Assembly (NCBI GenBank): GCA_039000515.1
Contig: JBCFYV010000001.1
Coordinates: 36,685,620 to 36,749,619, forward strand
Length of the DNA: 64,000 nucleotides
Source of the DNA: Timema cristinae
Lineage: Eukaryota > Arthropoda > Insecta > Phasmatodea > Timematidae
Direction of reading: 5' to 3'
Shown here: one piece after another, positions 35,002-47,230 of the stretch
Numbering within the stretch: the first letter of the stretch is position 1
How the letters are laid out: every line of letters starts with the position of its first letter
Program-made: the position numbers and the translations under genes
The notes under the pieces: model-generated
The model's database searches: none
Told to the model about the DNA's origin: nothing
Seen by the model: the letters and a program-made list of their open reading frames with translations, nothing else

Positions 35002-35069
35002 AGATCACAGTGATTTTGGGACACCTATCCCTCTCCAAAAAAGTATAGTAAAATTTTGTTGTATGCTTT

Positions 35070-35470
35070 GATCTAGGTATACGCCATACCAACATTGACC
35101 AAGAGTAAAGTCGAAATATTCTAGCGTTTACGTAAAGGTAGATGGAAACCATTTAGTGAGAACTAATGACAGTACACCTCAGTGGGGACTCAAACCAACA
35201 ACCTTCCCTCACTATTATTATATGAGTTACACACACACACTTTATGGATAAACGTCTATATATTAATTATTATAGGGTGGTAGGGATGATTAAGAAAATG
35301 TTCCGGCGGGAGATCTACTATTGATTTATCAACAGGTATTCGATTCCAACCTCCTCCAACAGAATTAGGTGAGTCTGACACTTGGATGGAGTGACCACAG
35401 GGATATAACCTAGACATCTGTCACGGTTCTTGCACTGAGCTACACATGACAGTACAGAATAATGACTGTC
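35070..35470 (-). repeat. Possible tRNA-derived repeats, minus strand
   Basis: Minus-strand B-box-like GGTTTGAGTCCCC with the phrase TAAATGGTTTCCATC suggests a decayed SINE-B/C at 35,070-35,225. A second tRNA-like stretch (TGTGTAGCTCAGTGCAAG) lies at about 35,430-35,450 on the - strand. Both are weak. Confidence 0.3.
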
Positions 35471-35902
35471 AAGACACAATTGATTACGTAACGGCACATT
35501 ACATCTAACTACTAACGAAGATAAATTAAAATGTATTAATAGCCAATAGGATAAGAGAAAATATGTAGGCTACATCCGTTTGAGATTTTTTACAAAGGCC
35601 CTCACAATTTGAAAATCTTTTCATTTTACATTTGACCTTACAGCTGTAAGAAGATAAAAAATTAGCTTCAATATCACGAAAACAGGAGGTCTGCCTGACG
35701 GTGTAAACGAAGGTATGTAAGCATTGTTGTCAACATTATGTATGTTATCATGTGTTTCACATTTTATAATAACTGACACTTAATATTTAGATTATGAATC
35801 TATCTATGAAATTAATTTATTTTTTGTTAATGTTACTAAACCTTATAGACAATTATTAAGTAATAATGATATATTTATTTAATAATTTAGTTTATTAAAT
35901 AA

Positions 35903-36152
35903 CCCGCCACGGTGGTGTAGTTGGCTAACTCGCTTGTCGTGTTAAGCTCGACTGCTGAGGACGGAGAGATCAAGGTTCGAATCTCGGATGGGTGAACTGG
36001 TAATGGTTTTTCCTAAATGGTTTTCCACTCTCCCTCCACGCAAATGCAGGTTAACTTCATCGTATTCAACCTTCGCAATTCCTAATCCATTAGCGCAATT
36101 AGTACTTAAAGCGTATAAAACGAACGGGTAGTAAGACGTGGTAATAAATAAT
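35903..36152 (+). repeat. SINE-B, full length with 14-bp target duplication
   Basis: This is the best SINE-B copy: 250 bp with A box GGTGTAGTTGGCTAACT, B box AGGTTCGAATCTCGG, body GGTTTTCCACTCTCCCTCC and the shared 3' end GTAGTAAGACGTGG. It is flanked by an exact 14-bp duplication AGTTTATTAAATAA at 35,889-35,902 and 36,153-36,166, as made by LINE-driven target-primed insertion. The intact duplication marks it as recent. Confidence 0.93.
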
Positions 36153-36169
36153 AGTTTATTAAATAAAAC

Positions 36170-37170
36170 TATTAATACTGACTTACTTTCATGTAAACCG
36201 TATAGATATTTTAAATAATGAAGAAGAATATTAACAGTGACTTTATTTAATAATTTAGTTTTTATACTTTATTAACATTGGACGATTTATTGATTGACTG
36301 TATGCAATTCGACTCTTTTGTATATTTCAACTCAAAGATCTTGACGTATGAATATATTCCACGGTGTATGTTTATTATGATATACCGAAAGAAGGCCTGG
36401 ATAAGAAGAGGGTGGTCTTCCATGTTGGAGAGCTTCACAGAGGATGAAGCTTGTTTGGCCAAAATAACTACAGCATATGATAAGTTTTGTAACTAAATTG
36501 TTTGCTCAGGTAGAGAGTACATATATTTTTTGACCCTCCTCGAATCGGGACCAAACAAATATTTTGTTTTAGGGGTTGTACAAATAACCTTGGAAATAGA
36601 CAATTTATAATGGGTGGGTGGGTGAATTGAAGAGTGTAACATGATGAAATTCCCACAGAGTTATTTGGTTAAACTACTGACAAGTAAACAATGTACCATA
36701 TGTTTTACACACTGCGAATTAGGCGGAGTAGAACCTACAACCCATCCCGCACAATATCACTACGACCTACATTTCCTCAGCGGGTGGGAGGTGCTTGAGC
36801 AAGCAGTTCCTACTATTACGACAACTATAGGGATCTGGATGAGATTGGAAGTGTTCTATGTAAGTAATTTTATGGCTAGCACACTAAGCATGAAACCTGG
36901 AAGTTACAGCAGTGAACTAATGTGACTAGATTATTCTTTTATTCTCTATGGACGATATAGTTAAGAACTGCATTCAATAGGTTTGTTTTACTACTCCCAC
37001 CACAACATTGGCGATGAGTTTCTTTATCTACTGCCATCAACAGTGACAGCTATGGTGGGATTTTGGTAGGAAAGAACAGTATTTACGTCAGTTCATGTGA
37101 TCGACAACTTTGATTTTGAATGAAAAGAGAATTATTCTGTTTTACAAACAGTGATAATCACACAAATTAA
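36170..37170. other. Unassigned region with short open frames
   Basis: Short frames at 36,278-36,496 and 36,641-36,925 (94 codons, ELGGVEPTTHPAQYHYD) resemble nothing I know. TTTACGTCAGTTCATGTGATC at about 37,083, given here as TTTACGTCAGTTCATGTG, is a further dispersed piece of the tandem repeat that follows. Confidence 0.4.
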
Positions 37171-38105
37171 CATATTCATGCGTCTTGTCTTGTAATCTGC
37201 ATCTGGCATATTTATAGATTTTATAAATACCAATAAAATAATAATAATAATAATAATAATTTAATAATAATAATAATAATAATGATAATAAAACTAATAT
37301 TCTAAACTTATAGATTCCCAAAATTGGATATATTCATACGTCAAGTCAAGTTATCTTCAGTAAAATAACTAAGTAAATTCAAAATAATTCTAGGGTAGCT
37401 TACAAAAAAGCTATTTAGGATTGTTTATTGTAATTTTATGGTAGCGGACAAAATAAATTAATGTACATATTTTTTTTTATCAAATTGATGAATATCTGTT
37501 CCTAAATAAATTAATTAAAGATATAATTCTTAAAAAAAAAAATTAAATCATATGATCCAAAACTTTAATGTCAAATGCGCACAAAAGTTTGTATTTTCTA
37601 AAATTGTCAGGATCCCCCACATTGTTCATAATCATACGTCAAGTCATGTTATCTTCATTACATATAGCTCAGTAAATTCAAAATAGTTCTAGGGTATTCT
37701 ACAAATAATATATTTGAGAATGTTTATTTGATTTTTTAGTGTAGTGCACAAACTAAATGTATGTAAATATTTCTTTAACAACTTGGTGAATATTTATTCG
37801 TAAATAAATAAATAAATTAAAAAATCTATCCTAAAAAAAATTCGTTAAATCATGTGATCCACAACTGATGTTAAATGCAAGCAAAAACTTGTATTTTCTA
37901 AAACTGCCAAAATACCCCACCATTTAACATATACATTTGTCATGTTAGTTGATCTGAATCTGGTACCCTTATAGATATTATCAAAACCTATAAAATAATA
38001 ATAATACAACTAATATTCTAAACTGTTAGTATCCATAATTTAACATGCTAATACGTCAAGTCATGTTATTTGAAGTACATATAATTTGCTGTCTGAATTT
38101 AAATA
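37171..38105 (+). repeat. Complex tandem repeat, order B-A-A-B-A'
   Basis: Unit A, about 300 bp, occurs at 37,331-37,628 and 37,629-37,929 and, cut short, at 38,048-38,105. It opens CATACGTCAAGTCATGTTAT and includes GTAAATTCAAAATAGTTC and TTGTATTTTCTAAAA. Unit B, about 120-160 bp, occurs at 37,171-37,330 and 37,930-38,047 with GTAATCTGCATCTGG or TTGATCTGAATCTGG and ACTAATATTCTAAACT; its (TAA)n core is longer in the first copy. All units start with the same ~20-bp motif. Pieces also lie at 34,715 and 50,480. Confidence 0.85.
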
Positions 38106-38990
38106 TATTGTTTAACTTCAATTAGAGGCGGGAAAAACCGATAAAAAGCACCCCAATAGCCATGTTGAAGCCGTGGTACTTCGAGATGATACCCCACCTC
38201 CTTGGCCTCCACTATCTCTAAGAGCCGGAGAGCAGCTGACCAGATTCATCTCCATCCCGGCGCAGGATTTGGCAGCAGCTGGCGCCTCAACAGCACCCCC
38301 AACCAAAGTCAATAGCCCAGTAAATCAATTTGGTTGAGGGTTGTCTCAAGGTAGCTCTCTTTGATTCGTATAGGAGAGAATTAAACAATTAAGGCATTTT
38401 TTTATGTTGGGCGTGAATTAGAGACGCCAGGGAGCGATCGTGATGCTCAAACTTGCTTCTAGGAGCAAATCAATGCTTTGCTAATGCGTCCCCAGGTTCA
38501 CAGAGCGAGCATGGAGGATCAAGTAGAAATTCTAGTAGAAAGAAAAGACTCCAGGCCTGTATCTGTGTCATTTTGAAGAAAAATTCTGCTTGACGTGCAG
38601 GTCTTGTTCTCGAATGTAGCTCGAGTGTTACAAATCAATGTTCATTCCTCACTTCTCCCCCCTGGTATGCTAAGTTACACCACTTTAATGAACCGCATGG
38701 CAGAGCTAATTATAAATGTGGTAAACTCTTTCCCGCTAGCTCATATAGCCGTAACAACCAAGGAATAACTACTACTCAAAACGGTGGCAAACTCTGCCTT
38801 GCCTTGAGTTGATTGTCCGAAAGCTATATGTGATAATAAATAAGAGCTAAGATGCATGGACGTGAAGACATTTAGATGTATCAAAATTGGTTTTAATATT
38901 CTAAAATTCAAAGCAAAAAATTTATACCGTGATGCCCGTGGGAATCTTTTGATAGGTGGTGGGGTCATTGCTGCGCTAAATTGGTTTGCG
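38106..38990 (+). other. GC-richer region upstream of the Polinton polymerase remnant
   Basis: 38,118-38,340 is open on + for about 70 codons (HVEAVVLRDDTPPPWPPLSL) and on - for 64; neither peptide is recognised. The composition shift starts with this stretch and continues into the polymerase, so it may be another part of the same Polinton, but I see no integrase, ATPase, protease or capsid motif. Confidence 0.3.
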
Positions 38991-41670
38991 GTTTAAGTTC
39001 GATTTGTGCCTGTAAATATTTTGTGCGTTGGTTCAAAAACAAAACATGTTTTTATAACCATTAATATCCCCATTTTTTCAGACGTTACATGTCGATCTGC
39101 GATGTCAAAAATGTTTGTGAGGTCTGTGTGCAATTTTTCAGTTTGTAAGAATCAAATTTCACAAATATTTATGAGACTTTTTGTAGAGTATGAGAAACCC
39201 TTCATCCTTTTTGCCATTTCTGATATGTGGAGCAAGACCCGTCTAAGCCAACATTGGAAAAGAGCAATTTAATGAACTTAGTCTATGATTATCAATGTAG
39301 ACAAGAAACGCTTCTTCATGGTGTGGAAAGTCCTTACTGGAACAAACCCAACCTCTATGTCATGTAAACGTGTTGTAAGGCCCACCTTCATATCGATGTA
39401 AATGACTATAACTACACCGATCGTGGGGGTGATAGGACTCTAATATTCAAGGGTGATGCAGCACTGGCTCAATTTTTTGGGATTGCTAGATCAAATTAAA
39501 ATAACTAAATTTAAGGATATCACCCTCCTAGCCCATCATGTCAAGGGCTATGATGGACATTCTATTTTAAAATAAATAATGTAGTTAAAAAATTGACTCC
39601 AGAGCTCATAATGAACTGTGGGAAGATCATATATATGCATTACGGCCCTCCCCACATTATTGACTCCCTGAACTTCTCCCGGTGTCGTTGTCCAAGATGC
39701 CAAAGATATTCGGCTTGGACGCGTCCTTGGCCAAGGGGAATATCTCCCATTTTTTCAATAAAAAGGTAACAGGGGTTTTGTTTCCCTTGCCGCCAAAGGA
39801 GTACTATGGCATCGGTGAGATGTCAGTTTAGGGAAAGAAGCACTTTGAGAAGTTTCATGACGCACTGGTCAAAGAAAATTTGTCTTTGATTTTAATTGCG
39901 AGTTGGAATTCTATTGCATGAAAGATATAGAAATCCTATGGAAGTCCTTGCTAATTACAAATATGTTCCTGGAAAAAGCAAAGGCAGATACTTTCAGAGA
40001 ATTGTGTACGTTCGCAGTAGAAGCGATGTTGGCTTAGTAGCGAAGTCACCTTAAGGAGAATTCCGTTTGCATAATCCCTAATGGTGGCTACCAGTGTGCA
40101 GACACATAGTCGTAAGTCATTCTACAATGGCTCTGCTGAGAGTCCCACCAACGTGGTGTGACTATAATTCATACGGGCAACGGAAGTGAGGAATATATGG
40201 TATGGTGATGTGTAGACGCTGGAGATACTACCACCGTCGTTTAGTTCTAGGGCTGTTATTTTCATGGGTGCCCTCTCTGCCATGACAGTACCACCCATAT
40301 AAAAAAGCAGCTATTTGACCATGGAGATGCGATATGAATCGACCATGGCTTGCATGGAAAAAATTAAGAATGCTGGCTACACGGTCTTAGAGATGTGGGA
40401 GTGTTGGTTTAATGGGATGAAACGTACACACAAGGACTTGATACAATTTGTACTCCAGCAAAAGTGTATAGCAAGGAGCCTCTCAGTTTAAGGACGAATT
40501 TTAGCGGGAGAACAAATTGTATCAAAATCATCCAAGAACCAGAACTTTTATGTGGAGATAATATCAAGTATTTGGATGTGTATTCATTGTATCCTTACGT
40601 TTGCAAGTACAAACAATATCCCAGCGACCACCCCAAAATTCACTTGGAACCAAATTTTCCGTCAATAAAATAAGTAGAAGCCATAGCCAAAGCTACCATG
40701 ACGCTCCATGAGATTTATTCGTGCCCATATTGCCAGCACGGATGTTAACGTTCATCTTGTGCAGGAAATGAAAGACAGAATAAAACCAAGGCACATTTCA
40801 TCACAACAAAAAGAAAGAGGGCTGTTTGACAGACATCTGGTTGATTGACAAGAACCGGAAAGCCATTGATAAATGCTACACACTTGAAGCAGTATACGAA
40901 GTGTGAGCGTACAATGTATCTATTTACGACCTTCAGACACGTTCTGAAGAATTGTTTCACGGGTATTTTGATACGTTTTTGAAAATTAAAAAAGAAGCCA
41001 GCAGATGGCCACTGTGGTGTACCTCACAAGAAGAGAAGTTAATTTATATTCGAAATTAAGGGTAAAGGGAAGGGGTAAAACTCGATTTCGACTAGGTTTG
41101 TACAATCCTGGATCTCCGCCCACTGGTTGTTAAACTTTTTAAAATCCAATATGGGTAAATATAGGGCTAAGAGCTGATTTACCACATGCAACCGTAGTCA
41201 ATGAGTATTAGAGAATACACAAGTACCTGACTGATCACTTCATCACCGTGGACAGCGTAATTGATGTAAATGAGGTTATGTTTCTCAATTGCAAGTTAGT
41301 GCGTGACCTGTTGCGTCCTAAACCTATTATGAGTGTGGCAGTAACATGCTACACGACTACACTTAAACAGTATCTTCTAAAAATTGGGGGACCCCGTTTG
41401 AATTACGATACAGTTAAAGTTCTATCAACGGAAAGCCCCAGCGAATGGAGTTCATCGACTACATTTTAGGTGACATCACTAACAAACTACAGGATTACGG
41501 TCCGGTAAGGTATATTGGTGCCTTTTTAACTGGTGGCTCCAAGAATTACGCGTACCGAGTTTGTTATGTTGGCTATCCTGCCAAAACACTAACTAGTTCG
41601 ATGGATCACTATAAACTACGGAAACCGGTACATAAGTTCATAATTGAAATATCTTGGGAAAAATCATAGG
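38991..41670 (+). pseudogene. Polinton/Maverick family B DNA polymerase pseudogene
   Basis: Shifting + frames give the protein-primed polymerase of Polintons. At about 39,440-39,560 FKGDAALAQFF and LLAHHVKGYDGHSIL match the exonuclease-domain block AHNxKGYDGHFIL. At 39,655-39,840 IIDSLNFS, PKIFGLDASLAKGNISHFFN and KEYYGIGEMSV follow. At about 40,320-40,440 TMEMRYESTMACMEKI and GYTVLEMWECWFNG lie in the WEC block. At 40,572-40,601 LDVYSLYPYV is palm motif A. At about 41,330-41,420 VTCYTTTLKQYL leads to NYDTVKV, where the motif C normally reads YDTDS, so a catalytic Asp is lost. At 41,445-41,600 DYILGDITNKLQDYGPVRY and FLTGGSKNYAYRV close it. Frameshifts and stops are many. The enzyme would have copied the element's linear DNA. 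This copy is dead. Confidence 0.85.
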
Positions 41671-43497
41671 GTTTATATTTTGATGAAATAAGAGACCTAT
41701 ATAACGTTTACATAACATCATATGTTGTAACGATTTAAATGTCTAGGGATAGGGTGTTTATTAAATCCTTAAAATCATTAAAAAATAAATGATTTGGTCT
41801 TTTATTTCCTTTAAACCTTTAATGTATTTTTTATAAAATTTGATAACCGGATAAAATTAGTGTTTTATATTACCACAGAGCCCATCAATTTCTTTATTTG
41901 TATTATATAATAAATTTAATAAAAAATAATCCTAATAACCATCTATGTATTTAATTATTGATTTATTATAACATATCTTAATTTAAATAGTTCGTGATTG
42001 TAAAGTTTGTGTGCAACCATTACTGGGTTCGTGACCTGCATTTTAAGAACCTATAACAAAAAATTCAATTAAATAGTTTAAACAAAATTACATACCATAC
42101 CGACTATGATATCACACACATGGCCTTGGTCTGACGACACACACAGGTCTATTGAGACGGGGTGTTATGGAGAGGGTCCAATAGCTTGGTTGTGTTTGTG
42201 TGTTGGGGAAACGTGAATGTATTCGGTAGTTACCAGAGGAGTATAGTGGTAGGATAGTGTCTTGGTCGTCTGATTATTGCCGTGGAACTCTTAGAGATTT
42301 TTTTCTTTAAAACGTACACAACCTGTTACTGAAGGGGGTGCACGTTAATGTGTAGATGAGGGGGAAGTGCTTCGTCGTGAGAGTTTGCGTACGTAAGAGA
42401 ACAGTGAGAGTGGCAATTGTGATGGAGGGTCACTGCCTTCTGAAGATATGCTGCAATCCCGATGCTGCTGAGCTGGCCCGTTGCTAGTTGTGGAGGGAGG
42501 GCCTAAGAAAAGAATACTCTCAGGGTTTTTCCTTAACGCGTGGATCAAATCCCCCGTTGTGTATTCACATTCAGACATAAATAATTGGTATTTTAAAATA
42601 AGAGCATGAATCCTTGGTAAATTTATAACTATGATATTAATTAATAAACAATGTGAATCCAATATATCTTTCTTAATTCTTGGTCTTCCTTTTAAAACCG
42701 TTGTTAGCCGTTGTAGACCACAAGACTTGACTTATTTGCTAAATATGATATTTTTCCTATCAAAATCTTACTATAGTTGTCCCAAATTGTGTATATTTAT
42801 TTATCACAACGTCTTACTATCACACAAGGCTGTACGCTTATGTACATAATACACTAATGTATTAGGGATGAGTAAGCTTGGATTTAGAGGACGTGAACTC
42901 TCATTTACGTGGGGAAGATTGTTCAATACGTATAAAAAATGCATAGACACATTAACAACCACTGTTTAATCTGTTTTCCTTTTCTTAGACTTGGTCGTAG
43001 TATATTTATAAAATATATTTTATTTTTTATTACTTTAATTTGTTTAGAAGAATGCTTGCATGTAAATTTTCACAACTACCATTATTTACACGCTTTCAAA
43101 TATAAGTTTGTTACAACTTCATGACACTTTTCTGCGTTTTACCTCTTAGCTTTTAATAGTATATTATACTTTATAATTCAACTATGTCAAATAATACTTT
43201 GTATGCAACTAATTAATTTAAAACAATAACCTATAAAAATAATCCCATTTTAATTAGCTAATAAATAATTGGAAATATTTTATTTTATGAACCTTTAAAT
43301 AATCATATATATTATTATCTACCTTGTCTTTGTATGAGTACCTAATTTTAGATTTTTGACATTAATAGTTTGAATGAATATATTTGGTTACCTATAAACT
43401 TGATATGATGTTGTTCTAGTAATAAATCATCAAGTTTAATATTATATATATTTTATATTACATGGTATTGTAAAAAACAATTCTCGTGACATCCAAA
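41671..43497. other. Spacer with an unexplained GC-richer island
   Basis: 41,671-42,090 is plain AT-rich DNA. 42,100-42,560 is clearly GC-richer, carries GT-rich + strand runs, and is open on the - strand for 105 codons (42,662-42,345; ECEYTTGDLIHALRKNPESI then a Ser/Pro-rich end). I do not recognise the peptide and see no clean splice acceptor. It could be an exon relic, an LTR or the far end of the Polinton. 42,600-43,490 is AT-rich. Confidence 0.35.
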
Positions 43498-43585
43498 TGG
43501 ATTCGAACCAAGATCTCCCATCCATCCCCCGTGCAGACGCTACTAGTTAGACCGTTTGGCCACAGAAGCAGGATAGATTGTGTAT
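43498..43585 (-). repeat. tRNA-like SINE head, minus strand
   Basis: The - strand reads CTTCTGTGGCCAAACGGTC (A-box side, as in SINE-C) and GATCTTGGTTCGAATCC (B box), with no recognisable body. Confidence 0.6.
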
Positions 43586-44044
43586 AAATTAGGACTCCCT
43601 TCACTAATGATTCAGAGCAGTGGTGAGGTGGGTGAGGCGCTTTATACTACAATCCTATTACTATTTTTGACACAAAAAGTTAAAGTAATTTCACTTCTAT
43701 ATGTCAATTATTTGTCATCTACGTATTCCTAGATCACCAACAAAAAATTTTCCGATTTACAATTAGTAACGATTACCATTTATACAAACCTACTCTTATA
43801 CATCATGAGTGCCTAGATCCAGGGAGATTATTAGGGTGATTTATCCTATTACCTCAACACTGTTGTGTCTGTAAGTCATGTGTTTCTGCAGAAACCCTTA
43901 AGTAGGATTTCTTCGCAACATTTGTTCGAGTTATTTGTTAGATAACATTAACGTCAAACAATTTATATTTTCTGTAGAAATGTCAAACAACCCCAGGATT
44001 CCATTAATCTAACACCTTATTCTAGTTTAGTTGTTATCGTGTCT

Positions 44045-44225
44045 GTCCACTGAGCAAAGGGTTTTTCTTCGCATCTAGGGTGGGTGAATTAGGGGATATT
44101 TTCCACTATCTCACTAGGTAAATGCGTAGTAACTTCCTCTAATTCCCACTCTTCCAAATTCTAATCCACTAGTACTAAACGTATTACCAAAATTGGTAGT
44201 AAGGTGATGTGGTAAATATTAGCAA
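44045..44225 (+). repeat. SINE-B copy, eroded
   Basis: Recognisable phrases are TAGGGTGGGTGAATTAGGGG, TTTTCCACTATCTCACTAGG, AATGCGTAGTAACTTCCTC, ATTCTAATCCACTAG and GTAGTAAGGTGATGTGG, in the order of the clean copy at 35,903. The head is mostly lost. Confidence 0.7.
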
Positions 44226-45544
44226 TTAAAAAATGTCAAGTTCTTATAATATGTGTCTAGATCACCAGATAATTACGTCCAAGTTTGCATTTTAGAAAGA
44301 GATTTTGATAATAGTTATAGGAGGTTCGGTGGTTTTCCCCCACCGCAAGTTATGTTTAGGTAAATATTCATAAATCGTTTCCCACTTCCAACTCTGAAAA
44401 TTTGATATACATTTCCCGTATAAAATCTAATTTATTCAGCCTTACTTCCTTATTATTATAAATATTAGATATGCAGGCTCTTTAAGTATTGTAAATGTAC
44501 AATATAGTTTTAATTAATATTCAGAGTAAGCTAAATATATCCACACCAAATGATTAAATTTAAAAAATATATAATATCTTATTTCATCGTGTCCGACATA
44601 TATATGGAGGTTTTCCACTCTACCTCTTTGCAAATGTTTGTATATATCCTCTAATTTCAACTTGAGTACCTTAGAATATATCTGAAAATTAAAATTGTTC
44701 TGTTTGACATGTTTATTAAATTAATTTTGCTACACTCATCTTACATTTATAGATTAAAAAAATACCCTGGATCAAATCTAGTGACTAAGCAAGCCATTCA
44801 TTGGACACCCCATGACTAATCTACCTTCGAGAAAAATTTTTAATAACTCTAAAATTAAGTATTTCTAGACCCATGTTTATATTAAATGTTGTTACAGTTT
44901 TTTCGATGGGAATACACCCCTAAATAATTGACACCAATTAAAATACACCCTCTATAATGGTAGAGTTTGCGTATCTAAAGGAAGGGATAAGCTATATAGA
45001 CGTGGTAAAATGTTGTAGACAAATCTGTATAAAGGAGAAAAATTAAGAATTTTAGAAATAGAGGAGCGTTTATCACTGTTATAGATGTTGAAACGATGGG
45101 TGATTGCAACGAGAGGGAAGTGTGGAGAAAATTAATGAGGAATGATAAGTACGGATTTTTTTTTTCTTTTCAAATACTGTACATACAAAGTTTCTTGTCT
45201 ACCCAGTGATGAAACGGCGTGATTAGCTATGTATATATGTTCCTGTGGATGTCTACATCTAACTTGAAGTTAAACTCTGGCAAAAAAATAAAAGTCCAGG
45301 AGACACGTAACTGAATCTTTAGATATTTTTAAAAGGTTAAAGCCAGTTAATTTGTATTTATAGACTAGAGGTAGGTAGCTGCATTCTCACTATTTTTATA
45401 AGCTTGTATTTATTAGTCAATGCACAGAATTATTACAACCTCAAGTCGTATACTAAGAAGGGTGTACATCATATAAATTTATTAATGTATTATAATATTT
45501 AGAACAATTTTTTTTTGTATGAGAAATATGTTTTATACTAAAGA
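44226..45544. other. AT-rich spacer
   Basis: Near 44,600, GGTTTTCCACTCTACCTC suggests one more scrap of a SINE-B/C body. Nothing else recognised. Confidence 0.4.
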
Positions 45545-45745
45545 TTATACGCATATGTGATAATTACTCTAATGGGCCAGAAATAATTTTAGAGTAATCT
45601 ATCCACATTTTCTTGGAAAGAGTGTGGAAAACCATTTAGAAGAAAACCACCCTAAGAGTTCAAATTCCAATCACACTGTTTTTATCAGGTCAGTCTAACA
45701 TGAGAGTGACGCCTTAGACCGTTCGGCCAATGAAGTAGGTGTCTT
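45545..45745 (-). repeat. SINE-C copy
   Basis: This is the reference copy for the family. The - strand reads CACCTACTTCATTGGCCGAA, CGGTCTAAGGCGTCACTC, a B box GGAATTTGAACTC, then GGTGGTTTTCTTCTAAATGG, TTTTCCACACTCTTT and ATTAGAGTAATTATC. Confidence 0.78.
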
Positions 45746-45917
45746 AAAACTAACTAGACTTTATCTATTAATCTATGAACAATATGACTAAAGCTTAATA
45801 CTCGTATTTAAAGATGTGTGTCTGCCTTATTATTTTATATAGGTTTTATTTAATAAACAAAACATTTTTTATGGAAAAATTTAACTTCATAAGAAAAAAA
45901 ATTAACATGATTTTTTA

Positions 45918-47230
45918 TTCAAAAAGTATATATACATGTTTCTTTTCTTATGTTGGAGGGAGGAGTGAATATGTTCTATCTTTTATGATCAAAATCCAGC
46001 TGATATTCATTAAAGTAAAGGGCAGGGGAGGAGGTTTAGGTTTCACCCCCATTTCACCACTTTAAGTTTAATACATTCGGTATCGTTATTAAGCTGTGAG
46101 CTTACTCTATATACGAATAATTTATTCCATAACATTTCCATGTCTGCATTCGACCAATATCCTTCCACGCTCCCAAAGTGACAACACACACAATAATATA
46201 ATTAACACCTGGCTGTTGGTTGGAACCATTAAGAGGATAAATATTTTAATATACTTGATTTGTGTGATTTACCGATATTGAATACTAGACGCTTCCCCCT
46301 CCCACCTCCCTCCGCTTATTATTTTCAACACACATATTGAAGAATCATCATAGACTCTATCATAAAATATGAATGACTATCGAACATTTTATGAGTAATA
46401 AATTAAATTTTTAAAAAAAAAATTCAAAATAAAATATAGCCTATGTTACTCGCTGATAATGTCGCTTTATATTGGTGAAAGTATTTTTAAAATCGCTCCA
46501 GTAGTTTTTGAATTTATCTATTACAAACAAAAAAACAAATCTTTCCTCTGATAATATTATAGTAGAAAACATTTAGCGGAATTGGTCTTTCTTAAAAATT
46601 AAAATAATGTATTATAAAATTAAATATATAGAATTTCCTTGGCTATATAATCACAAAAAGTCTCTTGCGCATTTACCTAAAATATAATAACAATAATAAT
46701 AATGATGATAGTGATAATAATAATGTATCACTATTGAAGGCTGATTTAGGATTTTTCTATCATGTATAGCCGGATGATCTTTATTATCTTACATTAAAAT
46801 AAATAAATATTTTTATCTGTGTTGTAAACATTAAAATACACTAATGATAAATTGCATGGATTATAACTTTTATAAATATATTTTCATCTATAGTTGAAAC
46901 TACACCTCAGTGAAGCAAATAAGAAACACATTAAAAAAAATCCTCCATCCTAAAAAAATAGCTACATATTTTAGCTTAAGGTCATTTGACCATAATAATT
47001 TAAATTTTGAACATTAACACAATTACTTCTAGTGATTAATATTATCAGTTGTACTTTCAACTATGAATTTATTTTCGAACAAGGCACTCAACAATAATTA
47101 TTATTGTGCAGTGCAGTTTATTTTCCAATCAAGATAATCTCAAATAGCTCGATAGTCATTGAAAATGTACTAATCAATGTTATGTAAGAAACAAATTACA
47201 TATTTCTCATTTAAAATTGCCACTGATTAT
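45918..47230 (+). mobile_element. Repeat X, copy 2, without the LINE tail
   Basis: 45,918-46,285 (TTCGGTATCGTTATTAAGC, CCTTCCACGCTCCCAAAG), 46,570-46,700 (GTCTTTCTTAAAAATTAAAA, TCTTGCGCATTTACC) and 46,715-47,230 (TTGTAAACATTAAAATACAC, ATATTATCAGTTGTAC, TTTTCCAATCAAGATAATC) match copies 1 and 3. At the junction where those carry a LINE tail, this copy has only (AAT)n at 46,686-46,722, an empty site. It holds its own insertion, an RTE-type tail at about 46,286-46,567. Confidence 0.75.
46425..46567 (+). repeat. RTE-type LINE 3' tail
   Basis: ATATAGCCTATGTTACTCG, TTTTTAAAATCGCTCCAGTA and GTTTTTGAATTTATC, followed by TTACAAACA and AATCTTTCCTCTGATAATAT, match the very common 3' end of RTE-clade LINEs in insects. 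The part before 46,425 back to 46,286 belongs either to it or to repeat X. The rest of the LINE is absent. Confidence 0.68.
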
